Part shown: positions 12,631 through 12,882 of the stretch, one piece after another
Layout: every line of letters starts with the position of its first letter
Position numbering within the stretch: position 1 is the first letter of the stretch
From: Acidobacteriota bacterium
GTDB lineage: Bacteria > Acidobacteriota > Terriglobia > Terriglobales > Acidobacteriaceae
Direction of reading: 5' to 3'
Assembly (NCBI GenBank): GCA_023410055.1
Contig: JAEYQK010000061.1
Coordinates: forward strand, 1 to 12,882
DNA length: 12,882 bases
Program-made: the position numbers and the translations under genes
The notes under the pieces: generated by a model
Seen by the model: only the letters and a program-made list of their open reading frames with translations
The model's database searches: none
What the model was told of the DNA's origin: nothing

Positions 12631-12882
12631 TTAAGCGGCGCGCTTACCTCTTTGTGCCCGCTCATATCCCACCATGGCGTAGTACACGGCGCGGTCAAAG
12701 AACTGGTCAACGAGCTGTAACAACTCCAACTCTCCAAGCAATTCAATGGCCCGCTCCGTGACCACCTGCGTCTGCAAGTAGTGGAACAGGTTTTCTTTGG
12801 TGATCACCAGCGCCCACACAAAATCACTGTTGCGAATCCCCTGCTCTGCCCGGTGCTGCCCAATTCGGGTGTAGTGGAGTTC
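12631..12882 (-). CDS. C-terminal part of an unidentified gene, possibly RsbRD-N-like helical domain (partial)
   Basis: The minus strand is open from the window edge to a TAA at 12633-12631, giving 83 residues that begin ELHYTRIGQHRAEQGIR. The true start lies outside. The sequence is entirely helical in pattern, with SDFVWALVITKENLFHYL, ELLGELELLQLVDQFFDRAVYY and a basic end (RAQRGKRAA). The combination 'R..QGI..SDFVWAL...KE.L..YL ... L..FFDRA.YY...GYE' resembles RsbT co-antagonist/RsbRD N-terminal sensor-type helical bundles, but this is from memory and weak. No catalytic motif is visible in this fragment. Confidence 0.6.
   Translation of the reverse strand, partial: ELHYTRIGQHRAEQGIRNSDFVWALVITKENLFHYLQTQVVTERAIELLGELELLQLVDQFFDRAVYYAMVGYERAQRGKRAA

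Overview
The window looks like a chromosomal segment from an Acidobacteriota (Terriglobia/Koribacter-like) bacterium. This is inferred from GC-rich third codon positions, several exported protein families, a non-coding fraction full of short hairpins and 7-bp tandem repeats, and often weak or absent Shine-Dalgarno sites. No rRNA, tRNA, transposase, phage gene or CRISPR array is visible.

Layout. The left edge carries the first 16 codons of a minus-strand gene that resembles the N-terminus of beta-carbonic anhydrase. It is divergent from a plus-strand block running to about 8.5 kb. That block starts with the large subunit of a split B12-dependent acyl-CoA mutase (226-2007). Two exported-protein genes follow (2111-2923, LolA-like; 3003-3647, a lipoprotein with a His/Met-rich repeat), then the small B12-binding subunit of the mutase (3699-4121). 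After a terminator-like hairpin come a 3-methylcrotonyl-CoA-carboxylase-type carboxyltransferase (4253-5956), a small two-helix membrane protein (5986-6210), an HMG-CoA lyase (6248-7105), an enoyl-CoA hydratase of the methylglutaconyl-CoA hydratase type (7203-7985) and a YbgC-like acyl-CoA thioesterase (8075-8500).

A 565-bp gene-free stretch (8501-9065) is a mosaic of small hairpins and repeats. It leads into histidine ammonia-lyase (9066-10622), which converges on an exported TPR-metallopeptidase on the minus strand (10630-12123). The right end holds ribosomal protein S20 (12283-12552) with a good sigma70-type promoter, and the C-terminal 83 residues of a minus-strand gene cut by the window edge.

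How the genes fit together. The carboxyltransferase, hydratase and lyase correspond to the last three steps of leucine breakdown (3-methylcrotonyl-CoA to acetyl-CoA plus acetoacetate), but the biotin carboxylase partner is not in the window. The mutase would normally be called methylmalonyl-CoA mutase. Its two substrate-specificity positions are Phe113 and Gln231, the isobutyryl-CoA mutase pattern, which suggests interconversion of isobutyryl-CoA and butyryl-CoA and so a link to valine catabolism. With histidine ammonia-lyase added, the region reads as an amino-acid and branched-acyl-CoA catabolic neighbourhood.

I do not see a clearly novel multi-gene system. The points most worth following are the mutase specificity, the two exported proteins placed between its subunits, the metal-ligand-rich lipoprotein tail, the 10-bp-phased inverted repeat at 7109-7189, and the 7-bp repeats lying just upstream of three start codons.
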